A stretch of 64,000 nt of DNA, taken from NCBI GenBank assembly GCA_028023455.1, contig JAQFVV010000142.1, forward strand, positions 167,501 through 231,500. The letters run 5' to 3'. The position numbers and the translations under genes are program-made. This DNA comes from Epiperipatus broadwayi (Eukaryota > Onychophora > Udeonychophora > Euonychophora > Peripatidae). Below are positions 11,282 through 25,269 of the stretch, one piece after another; positions within the stretch are counted from its first letter, which is position 1, and every line of letters starts with the position of its first letter. The notes beneath the pieces are model-generated. The model was not told the origin of the DNA. It saw nothing but the letters and a program-made list of their open reading frames with translations, and searched no databases.

Positions 11282-14200
11282 CTTGGTATTCCTTTCAATA
11301 AAATTTCTATCTGTGTGTTAATGCATATTCTAAACATAAAAATCATATTTATAAAAATATAATTACTTGTTCTATTCGGTTGTTTCTTTAAATGTATCAT
11401 CCATTAAAAATATGCATTACATGTAAGATAAAACATTCAAAAATTATTCAAAAGTTTCATGAACAATTTTATTATCACATATATTTTTATAAAAAAAATA
11501 GTTTACTAAAATACGGAAATATTTATGATTCTTTATCATTATTTTTAATTTTACTTTCATTTCATTTGTATTTAACCTCATCATAATTCAAAGCAAGAGA
11601 AACCCATCTTATCCTCTTACAAAATAATGATCCTTCAATTCCAAAATTATTTATTATTCTCCCTCAAAATACTGTTCTATATGATGCAATGTCTTAAAAA
11701 TTAAGATAGCAATCAGATGCGTAGGTATGAAGAACAAACTAGAGTAATACAAACATAAAATAGTCAACATGGCAACAGTGCAATAAAGAAAAGAGGCATG
11801 ACTTCTCTGTCTAATAATTTCCCCTAAAAATAGCAATGTCTAAGCTATTTATTCAGCTTTTCAGAACATTAATACTCAATACTAAGGAAAACACTGTCCA
11901 TGAAAATATACAAGTTACAGGGTTTCTTTATCTGTACCTGCATAATTATTAAGATAATAAAATTACTTCTATCCTCATAAAAACCTACATCTAAGCATCC
12001 TGTTGATTTTTTTGGCATACTTCCAAGTCACTACTATTTAAAATTTCATCATAGATTTATCTAACTACATCACCAAAATTCTCAAACATATAGACTACTC
12101 AACAAAAAAAGGTTATTTCACTTTTAAAAATTCTTCAATAGAAATACAACTAATTTGTATTGATGTATTAAGTCAATACTTTAAACACTTTTTAAAAAAA
12201 TAGGGTTCTTTTACTAAAGAATCATATAAATTATATTCATCATTAAATTTATATTACATTAGTAATATAATAATAAAAGTATGCATATTTTTTAAAAAAA
12301 AATCTAACTCATATAAGTTTTATGTGTTTGTAAAGCTTTCACACATATCCATACATCCATACAACAATACTATAAAACACTCCAAGCAATCTAAATAAAA
12401 TAAAATAAATACATCATAAAAAAATATTTAATAAATGTTTACCCATAGTGACAATTTCTAGTTGATCACTTATAGATATTTTCTTGGTCCACATTTAATA
12501 AAATATTACATAATATAAGCATTTATTCAGCAAAGTATCACACTCAAAAGTATAAAAAAACTTTATAGAAAAAATAAGTATTCTTTACAATAATTATAAT
12601 ACTATATTAGTAAATATTTTTATATGTAATTTTCCTATCTACAATTATAATAATAAAAAAATTTAATCTTATTATTAGTTCATAAAATAATGAAATCATA
12701 GCTATGTAAGACTCCAGTCCATGATAAGCACTCATTTCCCCCGGTGCATGTTGCTACAACAAGCATTGTCTTAACACTTGAAGACAACTTTCCCCCACTG
12801 CCACACGATGCATGATCAATTTATTTTATAAATAATGAAAACAAAAAAATGAAAACAAAAAGAAAGAAAGTCGACTTTTAAAATCTGGATTCATCTATAA
12901 AAATAATCACTAATCTTTTCTTGAAAGTTTATAAAAGTTATAGTCTATTGTTTATATCTTTCAGAATAATGATTATTAAAGACAATATTAATTCATAATG
13001 TTTAAAAATAATTCTCAGGAGTTTTTTCATTCCACAGGATCCTCTATTGGCTTATAATGTCTCTGACACGATGATATGGATTCTGGCATATTAATATGAA
13101 AATTATGCATGTTGATTTCATGGAAATTGGCATTTAATCATTTAATAAATCTAGCATAAAGTTATTTCATCAGGATAAGTTTAATTATCCAGGTATTTTT
13201 TTCTTTTTAGTTAATAATTTCCAATATAATTTTTTTAAAATATTAAATAATTGCAGTCTTCTCAAATAATGAAGACTTATCATGTAAGATATATTAACAG
13301 TAATTTTAATCTTTATTTCCATCATTTCAGAATATAAGTTCTGAATAAATCCTTAAAAAAATATTTTCTTTAAAAAAAATACTGCAACTCTTTATTAAAA
13401 ACAATATATTTTCAAAATATTGAAAAATTAAAAGACTTTACTGTTGCTTTGCTTTTTAGATAAGGTTATCTTTTTTCACAATCAAATGCATTTACTTTTA
13501 ATTTCCCATAAACTTTTCTATTTAATTCTTTACATAATGTCTGAAATATTTTCCTTCGTTGATAACTTTAAAAATATATTTTTACTTAATGACTGTACCT
13601 CCATTCTTTCTTTCCACAGGTATACAATTACTTTTGGTATGAATTCCATAGTTATTGTGATACTAAAATTAAGTTTCAATAGACTGACTTAATAAGAAAT
13701 TTTGTTGCTTTAACAGTGCATAATTTAAACTCGATAAGCTAATAATTTTTTAATACTCTCTTTTTTAAAAATAATTTCAATTAGTACACTATATAATACT
13801 TTACTATTTTAAAAATAAATTAAGAGAGTTACTTTAAAACAAATTGACTTCTAAAAAAGCACATAATTAAATTTTTAAAAAGCACAGAATTGACTGATAA
13901 AAAAGCACACACAGAATCAGGTGAACATCTGCTTTTATACCCAAATAAATTGATGAATTGATTGGCTATATATCTTTGGCTGATCATCTAATTTACATAT
14001 TATTTTAAGATTGCACAATTAAAATTAAAAATAAAAATGATGATTCACCACCCAAATATTAATTATTACATTATTTAATTCTAACTAATTTTTACATTTT
14101 ATTTAAACAAATCAAATATTTTAAAATAGCATTTTAAAAATAATATTTTATTAATCTGTCCAACATTTATTTTAATGTATCTATTTTTCTAAAATGTAAT

Positions 14201-14698
14201 TTTATTAAGTAGATTCATTTAAAAACCCTAATTAAATATTTATAATAGCTAATTTTTTTATCTTGTGATAGACAAATAAATATTTCAATTTTATAGTACA
14301 ATTCTAAAACAATTTTGAAACTTTACTAGAAAACTTGTATGCACATGACTTACCCAGACAGAATGTATCCATTTTACTGTCTACTGACAAAAATAAATGT
14401 TTAATTGCAAAAAATATCATATTAAAGAATAATAATAATATAATAACAGAATTTAGAATAATAATTTTGATGCTATAAAACCAAATACATTTGTCCCCAC
14501 AAAATATTACATTTTTAAATAAATAACTATTTATTTAATTGTAAGTTATTACTTTTAACATTCAGCTTTAAACACTTATTTAAAAGACTTATTAATATAT
14601 TATTTTACTATGGCCAGTTTTTCCAACCATATAATATTACAGAATTTAGCTTTATTGAACTATTATTAATATATTAGTACAGTTTTATGCATTTAATA
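11282..14698. other. Long AT-rich spacer
   Basis: No gene recognised. A less AT-rich block at 12715-12815 (CTCATTTCCCCCGGTGCATG and ACTTTCCCCCACTGCC) stands out from its surroundings, but I could not identify it. It has no long frame and no tRNA-like boxes. Confidence 0.5.
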
Positions 14699-15552
<854 letters not shown>

Positions 15553-15564
15553 AATGTTTTCTTG

Positions 15565-15725
15565 GTTTATAGTGAATGACCTATCCTTTACTGGAATCAA
15601 TTAAATTTACTAACCTAGCTCTCCAATTGAACTGTTTATGCCACTGACTATTTATTTCCTTTTATCATTATTTTATTTGTGAGTTTTATTATAGCATGAA
15701 TCTTATCTTTGATAATCTATTTGAG
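15565..15725 (+). repeat. Dispersed repeat, copy 1
   Basis: GACTATTTATTTCCTTTTAT, a CATTATTTTATT block and TCTTATCTTTGATAATC recur in the same order at 19605-19765. The two copies are about 4 kb apart and moderately diverged. The parent element is unknown. Confidence 0.6.
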
Positions 15726-15751
15726 GATATGAGTTCACAACATTCATCCTA

Positions 15752-16310
15752 GTAAAAGTTAGTTTTGAAGTTTATAGTTCTTAAGATAACTTGGCAGATA
15801 TTTAGATCATCTTTCATTTCATAATTCTTGGTTCTTGTTTTGTTATCAATCCTGTTTTCTTCATCTAGACTGAAATCTTCATCTGATCTGGAATCCTCAT
15901 CTGGTCTAGATCTCTGTGCTTGTGATGGTATTGCCCACCAGTAGTCTGGACAGTGACTATATGCAAACTTTTATGTTGTTTCTGGAAACCATTTGATGGT
16001 ACCTTTGAATATTTGGAATAGAATCCAGTACATATCAGCATTTCAGCAATTTTATTTTGTTCTTATGACTATGCTGATTAGTCCTAAGGATTGACAAATT
16101 TGTCTTAAGATATGGAATTCAAATTTATCTCAAATATATTTGAGTAATTCTTTTTAATTTCGTTCTATTTGTGAACTGGTTTCCTTTAATCTGTGTGTAG
16201 CCTATGAGAATAAACCCAACATAGCTTAGTAGAGTATGCTCATTAGCTGACAAAAATAGTTTTATTTAGAGTAGTAACTTCTATTCTTGTTTAACCCAAG
16301 AGTGGTATTT
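15752..16310 (-). pseudogene. Decayed coding tract, unrecognised (downstream part)
   Basis: Read on the minus strand, one frame is broken only by scattered stops and shows protein-like blocks: KELLKYI, then LRQICQSLGLISI, FQIFKGTIKWFPETT, YSHCPDYWWAIPSQAQ and an acidic run DEDSRSDEDFSLDEEN. The frame ends at a TAG near 15752. The block LRQICQSLGL resembles a SAP-type helix, but this is a weak inference from about ten residues. About ten in-frame stops over 180 codons mark it as dead. With 16663-17316 it probably forms one relic interrupted by the ATT array. It could be a host pseudogene or an old transposon protein. Confidence 0.4.
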
Positions 16311-16356
16311 GACTGCTTTGGTTATCAGTAATAAGTCTATTGCTATGTAGCAGCTA

Positions 16357-16622
<266 letters not shown>

Positions 16623-16662
16623 ATAAAGATAGTCATTTTTTGCTATAATAAACACTGCAGAT

Positions 16663-17316
16663 TCATTTAATTGTAATGCTGTATATAATTTGGGCTTTGA
16701 GATCTGAATCAGTATCTCTTACATTATTTACATAGGTATTGATTTTAATTAATTTTATATGGCTCCTGTGGTTTTTTAGACTGGCTCTTCCATTCTTTTT
16801 TAACAACTTGCTTTTTTTTATATTTAAATGTGCAGTTTGTAATATATATGCACTATATATTGGTGTGGACATTTAGTATGTTGCTCACTTTTATATCAAA
16901 TTTTGTCACTTGCTTTTGTCAAGTTATTATAGCAGTTTTTAATATTGTCAGCTGGATATACATCTGATTCAATGTTTTGACCATTAAATTCAATGCTAGA
17001 ATCATTTTCTTTAATAGAGCTGCATGATTCACAGTTCTTTCAGTGCGACATATAGGAAATTTCCAAATCTAAAGTGGCTTTTGAGCACACTACCCTATAA
17101 TCTTTCAGCCCACAAATTAAACAAAGCTTTATTTTAACAATTCATGAAGTTGCAGCTTTTTACTAGCTTTCTGAATTCTGTGGCAAATTTTTTAGTCTTT
17201 TCCTCATCCTCTGGGCACAGACATTGTAGTAATACTTCTTTCAAATTGTTAGGGATTTTGATAGAAATAAGCCTCAGAAGAATGTGCAGGGGCTGACTAA
17301 AACAGCAAGATTTCAT
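16663..17316 (-). pseudogene. Decayed coding tract, unrecognised (upstream part)
   Basis: On the minus strand a 60-codon open block (17316 to 17134) contains IPNNLKEVLLQCLCPEDEE and KKFATEFRKLVKSCN. A +1 shift then gives LCLICGLKDYRVVCSKATL and, after one stop, KNCESCSSIKENDSS and YPADNIKNCYNNLTKASDK. Another shift leads to a basic block KKSKLLKKNGRASLKNHRSH. The pattern of continuous coding-like text with frameshifts and few stops is that of a relic. The Cys pairs (CLIC, CESC) suggest a metal-binding segment, but the family is not recognised. Confidence 0.4.
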
Positions 17317-17343
17317 AAATCAAGGAATCATAAATGTTGCTTA

Positions 17344-17494
17344 TAATAACTTCTTTCATATACACTTCAATGCAAACAAATTTTCTTAAAAAAAATTCTT
17401 TATTTTCCTTATAGTTTTGACTGCCCAGCAGTTTTCATCAGAGCTTTTCAAATCTCCTCTGATTTGTTTGCATTGAAGTGTATATGAAAGAAGT

Positions 17495-17499
<5 letters not shown>
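17344..17499. repeat. Inverted repeat with perfect 37 bp arms
   Basis: The left arm AATAACTTCTTTCATATACA...CAAA (17344-17380) is matched exactly by its inverse at 17463-17499, with an 82 nt spacer. It abuts a TA run, so any TSD is hidden. It may be a small foldback element. Confidence 0.7.
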
Positions 17500-17534
<35 letters not shown>

Positions 17535-17570
17535 TATATATATATGCATATATATATATATATATATATG
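17495..17570. repeat. TA dinucleotide run
   Basis: A TA-rich run broken by ATCATATATATATGCATATA. Confidence 0.9.
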
Positions 17571-17608
17571 AAGTTATGCAAAGAAAGTAAAAGAGAAGAA
17601 TAAGAGTA

Positions 17609-18816
17609 CACCTGGGTCTCTTTTTACGCGGACTTATTTAACATGCTTTGAAGTTACGTGATTCGTGTTTCACTGGAAGTCGACCTCTGATAATGCGCTA
17701 TTACTTTAAATAATAAATTTCACGCACTTATGTTATATTGAAAGTAATAGCACATTATTGGAATTCTACTTTCATCTTAGTAATTTCAATATTTTCAGTG
17801 CTTTATAATAGTAAGATTTTATGCAATAATGAAATTAAAATCATGATTTCCACATTTTATGTATACACACATTAAATTTTACAAGATTATAATGTAAATT
17901 TGTTCAAACATTGTGCATGTTAATTTTGCATTTTAAATCACATTCTGTTTTTGCTTTTTAAAAAAAGAACGTAATCAATTATTAATCATTTAGTGTCCAC
18001 AAGTTTATTTTTAAAAGATCAGTAATAGCAGTGGGCACAATTAAAAATTAAAATCTGATTTTTAATTGTAATTAACAATTTAAAAATTACTTACGGGCGA
18101 CTTAGAAATTAATGTGATGTAAAACGAAATTTGATTTTTAAACGGAATTAAAAATTAAAGACAAAAATAAGAATTTAATTTTTAGTTGTTAGTTTTAATT
18201 AAATTTTTCCCAGCAGTGGTGAATAAATGTCTTTTTATTATCATAAGTCTAAGTTCATAAACAATTAATAAAATCATCATCGTCGTCAACAGAAACCATT
18301 AACACAACATGAGAGTTAACTTGGCGCTAGTTGTATTTCCTCTTGTGAGAATAATTGCCGAGATATTCTTGACTTCGTTTAAGGCGAATCCAAATACATC
18401 ACATCACATCACATGAGAATCTGATTTTTTACTAGTTTGCAAATGAACGTGTTTTTGGGCAAATAGCGATAATAATTAAAATGTGTATAAAAAAATGTAA
18501 ATTATTGTACTGTAAATTATGCATAAAAATATATTATTTTGAATAAAATTAAATATTATAGTTAAAAAAAGTTTGTCTTGTATCAATTTTTTTCAAATTT
18601 GAAATTTTTTATTAGTCATATTTTATTTCCTTATTTTTTTTTTTTTTGTGTGAATTTTAAAGTAATTTTACATTGGTGCTTTGCTTTTATGCAAATTTTG
18701 AAAAATCACAGACCACATTCCCCCCTTTTCAACGTAAGTTACATCTATTTTTGCACGATTTCATTTGCACGTGTTTTCTGAGGAACCTATCTATCGCATA
18801 AAACAAGACCTAGGTG
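17609..18816 (-). mobile_element. MITE with CACCTGGGTC ends, copy 2
   Basis: A 1208 bp element from CACCTGGGTCTCTTTTTACG to the inverse AACAAGACCTAGGTG, flanked by TA on both sides. It lies in opposite orientation to copy 3 (48575-49443), with which it shares long stretches: the AATGYGCTATTACTTT hairpin pair near its CACCTGGG end, and GTTTTCTGAGGAACCTATC near the other. It has extra internal sequence (18240-18470) that copy 3 lacks. No transposase frame survives. Confidence 0.8.
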
Positions 18817-21280
18817 TATATACTTTTAATAAGAAGAGAATTACAGAAAGGATTAGGAAGAAGAAAAAATCATAAATGCTTATAAAAGTTGGTAATTTTA
18901 ATTCAGATTTTTGATTAGGCTTATAATGAGAAAAAAGTGAACTCAATTGATACAGGCTCAATTCTTCCAAGTAACCAAATTTTATCAATTTTGATTTTTG
19001 CTTTTTCCACTATATAGGATAGGAAAGAAACAACTTGTCTTTACCGAAAATGAGCAAATATTAGCATTTGTTTTTTTTTTTTTTTTGTTTTGTTTTTATT
19101 TATGGACATTGTAATGTTAGGCATCAAATGTTTTTCTCAAATTAATGACAAAAATTTAAACAATGTATAATCCTAGCATGATTGTACCAATTCTGTCACG
19201 TTTATACTGCATATTGATCTGGAGTAATATTCCAGATCATTTAAGAATAACAGACAACTCTGAAGTTAAATATAAAGATATTTACTAAATGTATATATAA
19301 TAAAAAATGATGTTTAGTTATGATGGTTCATCTCCATTATGATTTCCATACTCGTAAGTCTACCTGTTAGCAATACAGCTAATATTTGGAATGGATACTG
19401 TGACCTTCCTCTAAAATCCTGACACTTCTAGTCTATGGGTGGTTTGCTTTGTGTGCATGTATAGTAATGACTGTAGCTAGTAGTTTCCTGCTCCAGGTTT
19501 GAGCATGTCCTACTGCATTCTACAATCCTATGGGCAATATAAAACTGCCATTCAATGTTTGACAGGTATCTGATGTTCTCTACACAACTAAAAGTAGTTA
19601 TATTTTTATATGGTAAAATATCTATCCTTAACTAGAGATGAATGAAATTTACTTATCTAGCTATGTTACTGATTATTTATTTCCTTTTATCATTATTTCA
19701 TTGAATAGTTTTATTATAACTTGAATTCCATCTTTGATAATCATATTAAGAGCAAGTCCATTATTTGAGAGTAAGTTTGTACTGAGTTAGGATAGGTTTG
19801 CAACACCATAACTCAAAATTTTTACTAATTATGTTAGTAAGCCATTGATTGCAATAATTCTATTTCAATTTAGATAGTTGTTTTTATTTGGCTATTTGGT
19901 TTGCAGTTAAGTGAAAGCATTTTTTCTATAATTCTTTTAATTCAAATAAAGGTTTTTAGTAGATTATTTTGTAAGCAGATAAGTTGGAAAACCTTGTTTT
20001 TAAGATTTTTTTTAAAAAAACAAACAAACAGTAACTATATATATATATATATTGTATGATCTATTGAAATTTTTTAATAGAGTCAATAGATTTTTTTAGG
20101 AATAGGCATTGAAATGAATTATTATAAAAAAATATTATTCGTTTAAATATATATAACCGTATACAGACGTAAGATAGTTAGATGTATACTTATTTCTATT
20201 ACATATATGAAAGTAGATGATGAAAACATAAATCTCAGATTACTGAATGTCTATTTTTGTTTATATCTATTATCAAATTTGTTCAGTCAAGTAGACGAAT
20301 ATGATTGTTAACAAAACACATTACCAAAATTTATTTTTAAAGTAACTATGAAAAATTGGCGACGAAGCTATAGGTAATGTGAAATTCAGATCTATGTAAC
20401 ACAAAATTCTCATTAAAATAACCATTAAGACGATCTTGCTTCATTTAAATTCTAGATCTTTCTATTGAAAAATTTATCATTTTAATAACGCGTATATGGG
20501 AAGATATTATAAAAAAAATTATTTGAATGACCTTTTGCGTAGAATTTGACCGTAATATAACTATTTTATTTTTTTTAAAAAAAATCTTGTTTGTCAGTAA
20601 CATCCTATTTTCGTGATTAATGCCTTAATATTGTGCTCAATTCCAAGATTATTAAAAATCAATTTCTATGCGTGATTTTACAACTGACACAAACAATCAC
20701 GCTAACAGATGATTGTTTTTTTTTGACTATCAAGACAATTTTGCAATCTTTTATTCGAAATAAATCTTATTCCATGATTTAGAACACCTATCTCTTCTTC
20801 CCTTCTCTAAAAAAATTAAAATGATTCATTTTAGGCTTCACTACTTTTTACTAAATATATAGTTTTTTCTTTCTAAGTTATTTTTAGATGAATAAAATTG
20901 GTTGTACTTAGTGTTTAAGTTGACATCTAACGGCAATTTTAATAACTTCTATTTAAATTAAAACCATTAGAATGACGTAATGAAAACATTACTATTTTTT
21001 TTTTTTTTAACTTTTATCGAAGCAGTCAGATAATCAAGACAATATAGAGAATAGCGAACATAAAAAAAAAGCTTATAATAATAGTAATCTAATAATAATA
21101 GTGATATATAAAAATTAATAAATTAAAAAAGCATATGAAAATAAAAGAAATAAAGTATTGAAAAATGTATTTTATTAATGGTAAATGTTTTGTAAAAAAA
21201 TGTTTGTTTTATTTAAAAAAAAAAGTACTTTGTAAATTATTATTGTATATTTATATATTTAAATTATAAAACGTATAATG
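18817..21280. other. AT-rich spacer; second copy of a dispersed repeat at 19605-19765
   Basis: Apart from copy 2 of the 15.6 kb repeat (GATTATTTATTTCCTTTTAT near 19670), this contains T runs, a short TA run at 20037-20052 and a small palindrome TGATCTGGAGTAATATTCCA at 19215-19235. No gene seen. Confidence 0.5.
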
Positions 21281-21289
21281 AATGATTAA

Positions 21290-21963
21290 TAAGTAGATTA
21301 TTTATTTAGCGTTGACTATACATGTAATAAAGAAAGGGGAAACAAAACATTGTCATGCGCTCTTCACGAATTTACTCACTGGTGGGTTCAGTTTAAGAAA
21401 CATAAGTGGTTCATTTATGTTTAGAGTTTATCGTTATCAACCTTTTGCCCATTGTGCGAAACCAGGACTTTAACCTAATGTGTACCCGAATTATATATAA
21501 ATTAAATAAATGACTTGTATAAATTTATTCATTCTATAGCAGGAGAGAGATAAAATCTCATTTTTAACCATCAGCGCTACTATATATGTAATAAAGAGGA
21601 AATAAAGTCTTCAGACCAGCGCTCTTCACGAATTTACATGCACTCACGCGTGAACTCTAAACATGTGCAATGAAATTCAAAATTTAATATTTATTTCTAA
21701 TTGCAGGTGGTTAAAAATGAGACCATATCTTTCTCCTGCTATAGAATGAATAAGTTTATACAATTCATTTGTTAATTTATAACTCAGGTCTACAAAAGGT
21801 TAAAGCTCTGATTTAGCATAGTGAGTAAAAGATTGGCTTATATAACCATAAGTTCTAAATATAAATGGATCACTTATGGTTTTTAAACTGAGTTCATGGG
21901 TGAATGCATGTAAACTCATGAAAAAGTCACGACTGAAGATTTTATTTCTCTTTTTATTAATTA
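21290..21963. mobile_element. Compound foldback, outer-inner-outer-inverted design
   Basis: Segment P (21311-21390: CATGTAATAAAG, CGCTCTTCACGAATTTAC) is followed by Q (to about 21570, ending GAGATAAAATCTCATTTTTA). P then occurs again in direct orientation (21583-21660), and Q and P return inverted (21706-21955, starting TGGTTAAAAATGAGACC). So the layout is P-Q-P-Q(inverted)-P(inverted). A 9 bp direct repeat AATGATTAA (21281-21289 and 21964-21972) is a possible TSD. Non-coding. Confidence 0.65.
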
Positions 21964-22119
21964 AATGATTAAATAAAAAACAAATTATTTATTAATAGAA
22001 GTAAAAATATATATATTAAATATGTTTCTTTTAAAATACAAAATATCTTTTCAGTATAAACTGAGTATGAATTGAAAAAATTAATAAATAAAAAGATAAA
22101 TTTAATCATGAGACATTTT

Positions 22120-22247
22120 AACAAATGCAACATGTCTTGCATTGGTGGTCGAGAGGTCAGCGCGACTGCCTTGCACTTGCAGGCAGTTGCCCGGGTTGCG
22201 GCTTCGCGTCCCGGCCGATGCTATGACACTTAAAACAAATGCAACAT
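22120..22247 (+). mobile_element. Minimal tRNA-derived SINE, copy 1
   Basis: The element (22134-22233) lies between exact 14 bp repeats AACAAATGCAACAT. It has an A box (TGGTCGAGAGGT) and B box (GGCTTCGCGTCCC) at tRNA spacing and ends CCGATGCTATGACACTTAAA. There is no separate SINE body, so the whole unit is about 100 bp. The same unit occurs at 32585-32693, 59358-59464 and 63338-63444. The A box resembles Leu/Ser-type tRNAs. This copy has the most divergent middle and no long A tail. Confidence 0.85.
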
Positions 22248-22290
22248 TATTCTTAGCAAACACTCTTATAGAAATGTGATCTTTCAGACT

Positions 22291-22650
22291 CCAAAATAAA
22301 AATATTAGAGATAAATTTCTTTTTATAATAAATGCTTTTATTGATTATGCACTAAAATGAAAAAAAAAAAAAGTTTGCCTAACCACAATTGGGTTTTTAA
22401 TATTTAATTTAAAATAAAAGCATGAGGTGGAGGGAAATCCAGAAATAAATTAAGTCAATCCCTTGTTATAAAAAATAGAGATTGACTTAATTTCTGTACT
22501 CCCACCTCCAATGCTTTTATTTCAAATTAGATCTAAAGACTCCAATTGTGATTGAACAAACAATTATTTTTTTTCATTTTAATGCGCAATCAAAAAAAGC
22601 ATTTAATATAAAAAAATTACATCTCTATATTTTTAAGTTTTTAATATTGG
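22291..22650. repeat. 360 bp palindromic foldback
   Basis: The two halves are inverted copies about a centre near 22471 (AAGTCAATCCCTTGTTATAA). Matching blocks include AAATAAAAGCATGAGGTGG with CCACCTCCAATGCTTTTATT, and CACAATTGGGTTTTTAAT with TCTAAAGACTCCAATTGTG. The arms fade out at AATATTAGAGAT and ATCTCTATATT. No convincing TSD was found. Non-coding. Confidence 0.75.
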
Positions 22651-22739
22651 CACAGTAAATGAAAATGTAAAACTATATCATACTTTAAATTGACCAGATA
22701 TTTATAGTTGATATATAGATATTTCTGATATAAGTTAAA

Positions 22740-23300
22740 ATTATACACCTTATTTATATATCATATTTAGTGTGTATACATGAATTATTTTTTTTTTTAT
22801 ATGTCAAATGCGTTGACAGGAAGCAAACCTGGGCCAGCTTCTTGGAAGGCAGTTATGCTAATCACTAGGAAAGTGACATTTTGACAGTTTTTAATTTTAT
22901 TTTTAAAAAAAATTGCTTAAAAAAAAATTAAATAAAACTATATTGTAAACAACTTTCTTATTTAAATGAAGCTTGCAATCATAACAAATAAAATTAATAG
23001 TGAGCATTATTTAAAACATCCTCCCATTATTACATATTTCTGTAGTAAGTTAATATTTATATACTCATTAAGTATACATCATATTTAATAGGTGTACATA
23101 ATAAATCAGTAACTAAAATTTCTCTTTAAAATTATTTGACAGTTGTTATTTTTTTTTAAAAAATTGTTTTTTAAAAAAGCTAAAAAAACTATATTATAAA
23201 CAACTTTCTTATTACTTAAATGAAGCTTACAATCATAACAAATAAAATCGGTAAAGAGCATTTATTTAAAACATTCATCCACTCTTATTATCTAAGAAAC
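22740..23300 (+). repeat. Degenerate tandem duplication, about 250-320 bp period
   Basis: AACAACTTTCTTAT and GAAGCTTRCAATCATAACAA occur in both copies (about 22950 and 23200), preceded in both by GACAGTT plus a T/A-rich tract and by a CATCATATTTA block. Non-coding. Confidence 0.65.
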
Positions 23301-23679
23301 TAAATTACCTATTTAAAAAATTAATATGTCCTATCACTTCCATAGACATTTTAAACAAATGTTCAAAATTTCAACAAGTTATATTAAATTTAAATCTATT
23401 AAATATCAATTTTAAAATGTTAAAAAATGTTATTAAATAAAAAAAAAAAGCTTTTTAATTGTGATACATGAAATTATTAAAGATTTTTAATATTTCTTGC
23501 CATCTGTTTCATATCTAAGAAACAAGATGACCTACCGAAAAGATGAGTATACCAAATGGATTAGCTTGGTGTTACTTAATTATATACCAGATTTCAAGCA
23601 ATTCTATTGAATTAAATACATTAATTCTCAATTTTATTCTAACTTCAAAAATATCAAAATTTAACAAATAAACAAACAA

Positions 23680-23995
23680 ACAAATAAAATGTTTTTCTGA
23701 AGGTTTGTGATGATGAAAATTTAGTTGTATTTAAGTATTGAACTATTCCATAATCTAATATAATTATTAAATGTCTTTAGAAAGCTTAACTTTATTTAAA
23801 TATTTCAAATACATTCAACTGGGCAAAAATAATACCTCTCAAAACGCTGTGCATATACTAACCTGTGTGCTATAACTAACAGTTGAATGTATTTGAAATA
23901 TTTAAATAAAGTTAAATTTTTTTAAAGACATTTCATTCAATACTTATATTAGATGATGAAAATAGTCCAATATATGAATAGATACAAACAAAATG
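23680..23995 (-). mobile_element. Foldback retroposon-like element, family B copy 2
   Basis: This carries the same arms as 6099-6657 (TTCCATAATCTAATAT with its inverse ATATTAGATGATGAAAATAG) and the same one-sided tail (TCTGAAGGTTTGTGATGATG, on the left here). It is 292 bp long, with only a short loop in place of the tRNA-like centre. The flanks ACAAATAAAATG and ACAAACAAAATG differ at one position. They look like a 12 bp TSD, but lie in a simple AAAC-rich tract, so this TSD is less certain. Confidence 0.65.
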
Positions 23996-25269
23996 ATTTT
24001 TTAATTTTATTAAAAGCATAAAAAAAAAACAATTAAAAAAAAATTGTTAAACTTCAACAGTAACTCTCTATTGTATGTTATTGTTAGCTATTTTGTTCAC
24101 TAAAATCAAACAGCACATTGAGATAATTTTTATAATATAAATGATAACAAAAATGGGGATATAATCTATTAAAAAATCATTTTCAAATTAGTAAAAATAT
24201 TTTTTTCAAAAAAATCTTAAATGATGATGTTATTCTTACTTTGGAAATTTTAATATCACTATATCCAGAAAACTGAAAAACTTACCATTGCTCATATTAT
24301 AATGCTATATTTTTTCAGAATATATATTCTTAAATAAAATCACTCCGGTGCCTAATGTTATGAGAAGAGTAAGGAATCTATGCTTTAATCACATTTATTA
24401 CATTTGGAAGAATAACAGTCCTACACACAACTCAATTAGTTGAAGAAGTTATAGCAGTTTAACAAATATCCTATTTTTATCTTGCTAAGTGCAGTGACAA
24501 CTATTACTAAATCAAAGTATTTAAATATTGCAATCAAAATAGTTTGAAGTAATATATATTTATATTGAAACAGTTGACCTTAGTTCAAGATCGAGTTTTA
24601 CGGTTCTACCACAGTCCACGTGCCATCATGCTCCTTTTTCTTTTCTTTTTTATTATAAAATGTATCTAAACTATACGTATATTTCTGAGAAGCATCTATA
24701 AGATTTATAAATACAAATCTGAAATAAAAATCGTCAATTATTTTAAATATTAGCCTTTCATAGATGCGGCTCAGATATATACAGGTATATGACAGGAGCT
24801 TTTGGATATAATTTAAAATATTAAATAATTGTGTATCTTCTAAAATTGTATTTTTTAGTTTTTATTTTAATACCGTTATAATCTTTTTTGTCATAAACTA
24901 AAAATGTAAATTTGAGATAACTGTCTAAAAATAATTAAAGGGGTGGGGAGTTTGTCTTATGATTTAAAAAAAATGGAAATTGTAAATTAAAATTAAGAAA
25001 AAATTAAAAAACTAAAACAAAGCTAATGGATTTTAGTTAGCTATCAACATTGTTTAGTCAAATCCATTTCCAAACAGGAAATTGATTTGAATTGATTTTA
25101 GACAGTTATCTCAAAACTGAATCTTTACTAACAATAGAGTAAAGATTTTCCTAAATTAGAGATCCATTAGAGACAGGAAATCTAGTTTAGAATAAATATT
25201 CTCCAAGGGGCTAAAAACTGAGATAAATAGAGCTAAAAATCTATTATGTTAGATTTTGGTCAGTCGTTA
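23996..25269. other. AT-rich spacer with an inverted repeat at 24906-25128
   Basis: TTTGAGATAACTGTCTAAAA (24911-24930) and its inverse TTTTAGACAGTTATCTCAAA (about 25096-25115) bracket about 165 nt. No gene or TSD was seen. The rest is plain AT-rich sequence. Confidence 0.5.

Noticed and set aside
22291-22650. Another TSD-bearing hairpin retroposon
   Set aside because: The palindrome is real, but I found no direct repeat at its edges and no one-sided tail.
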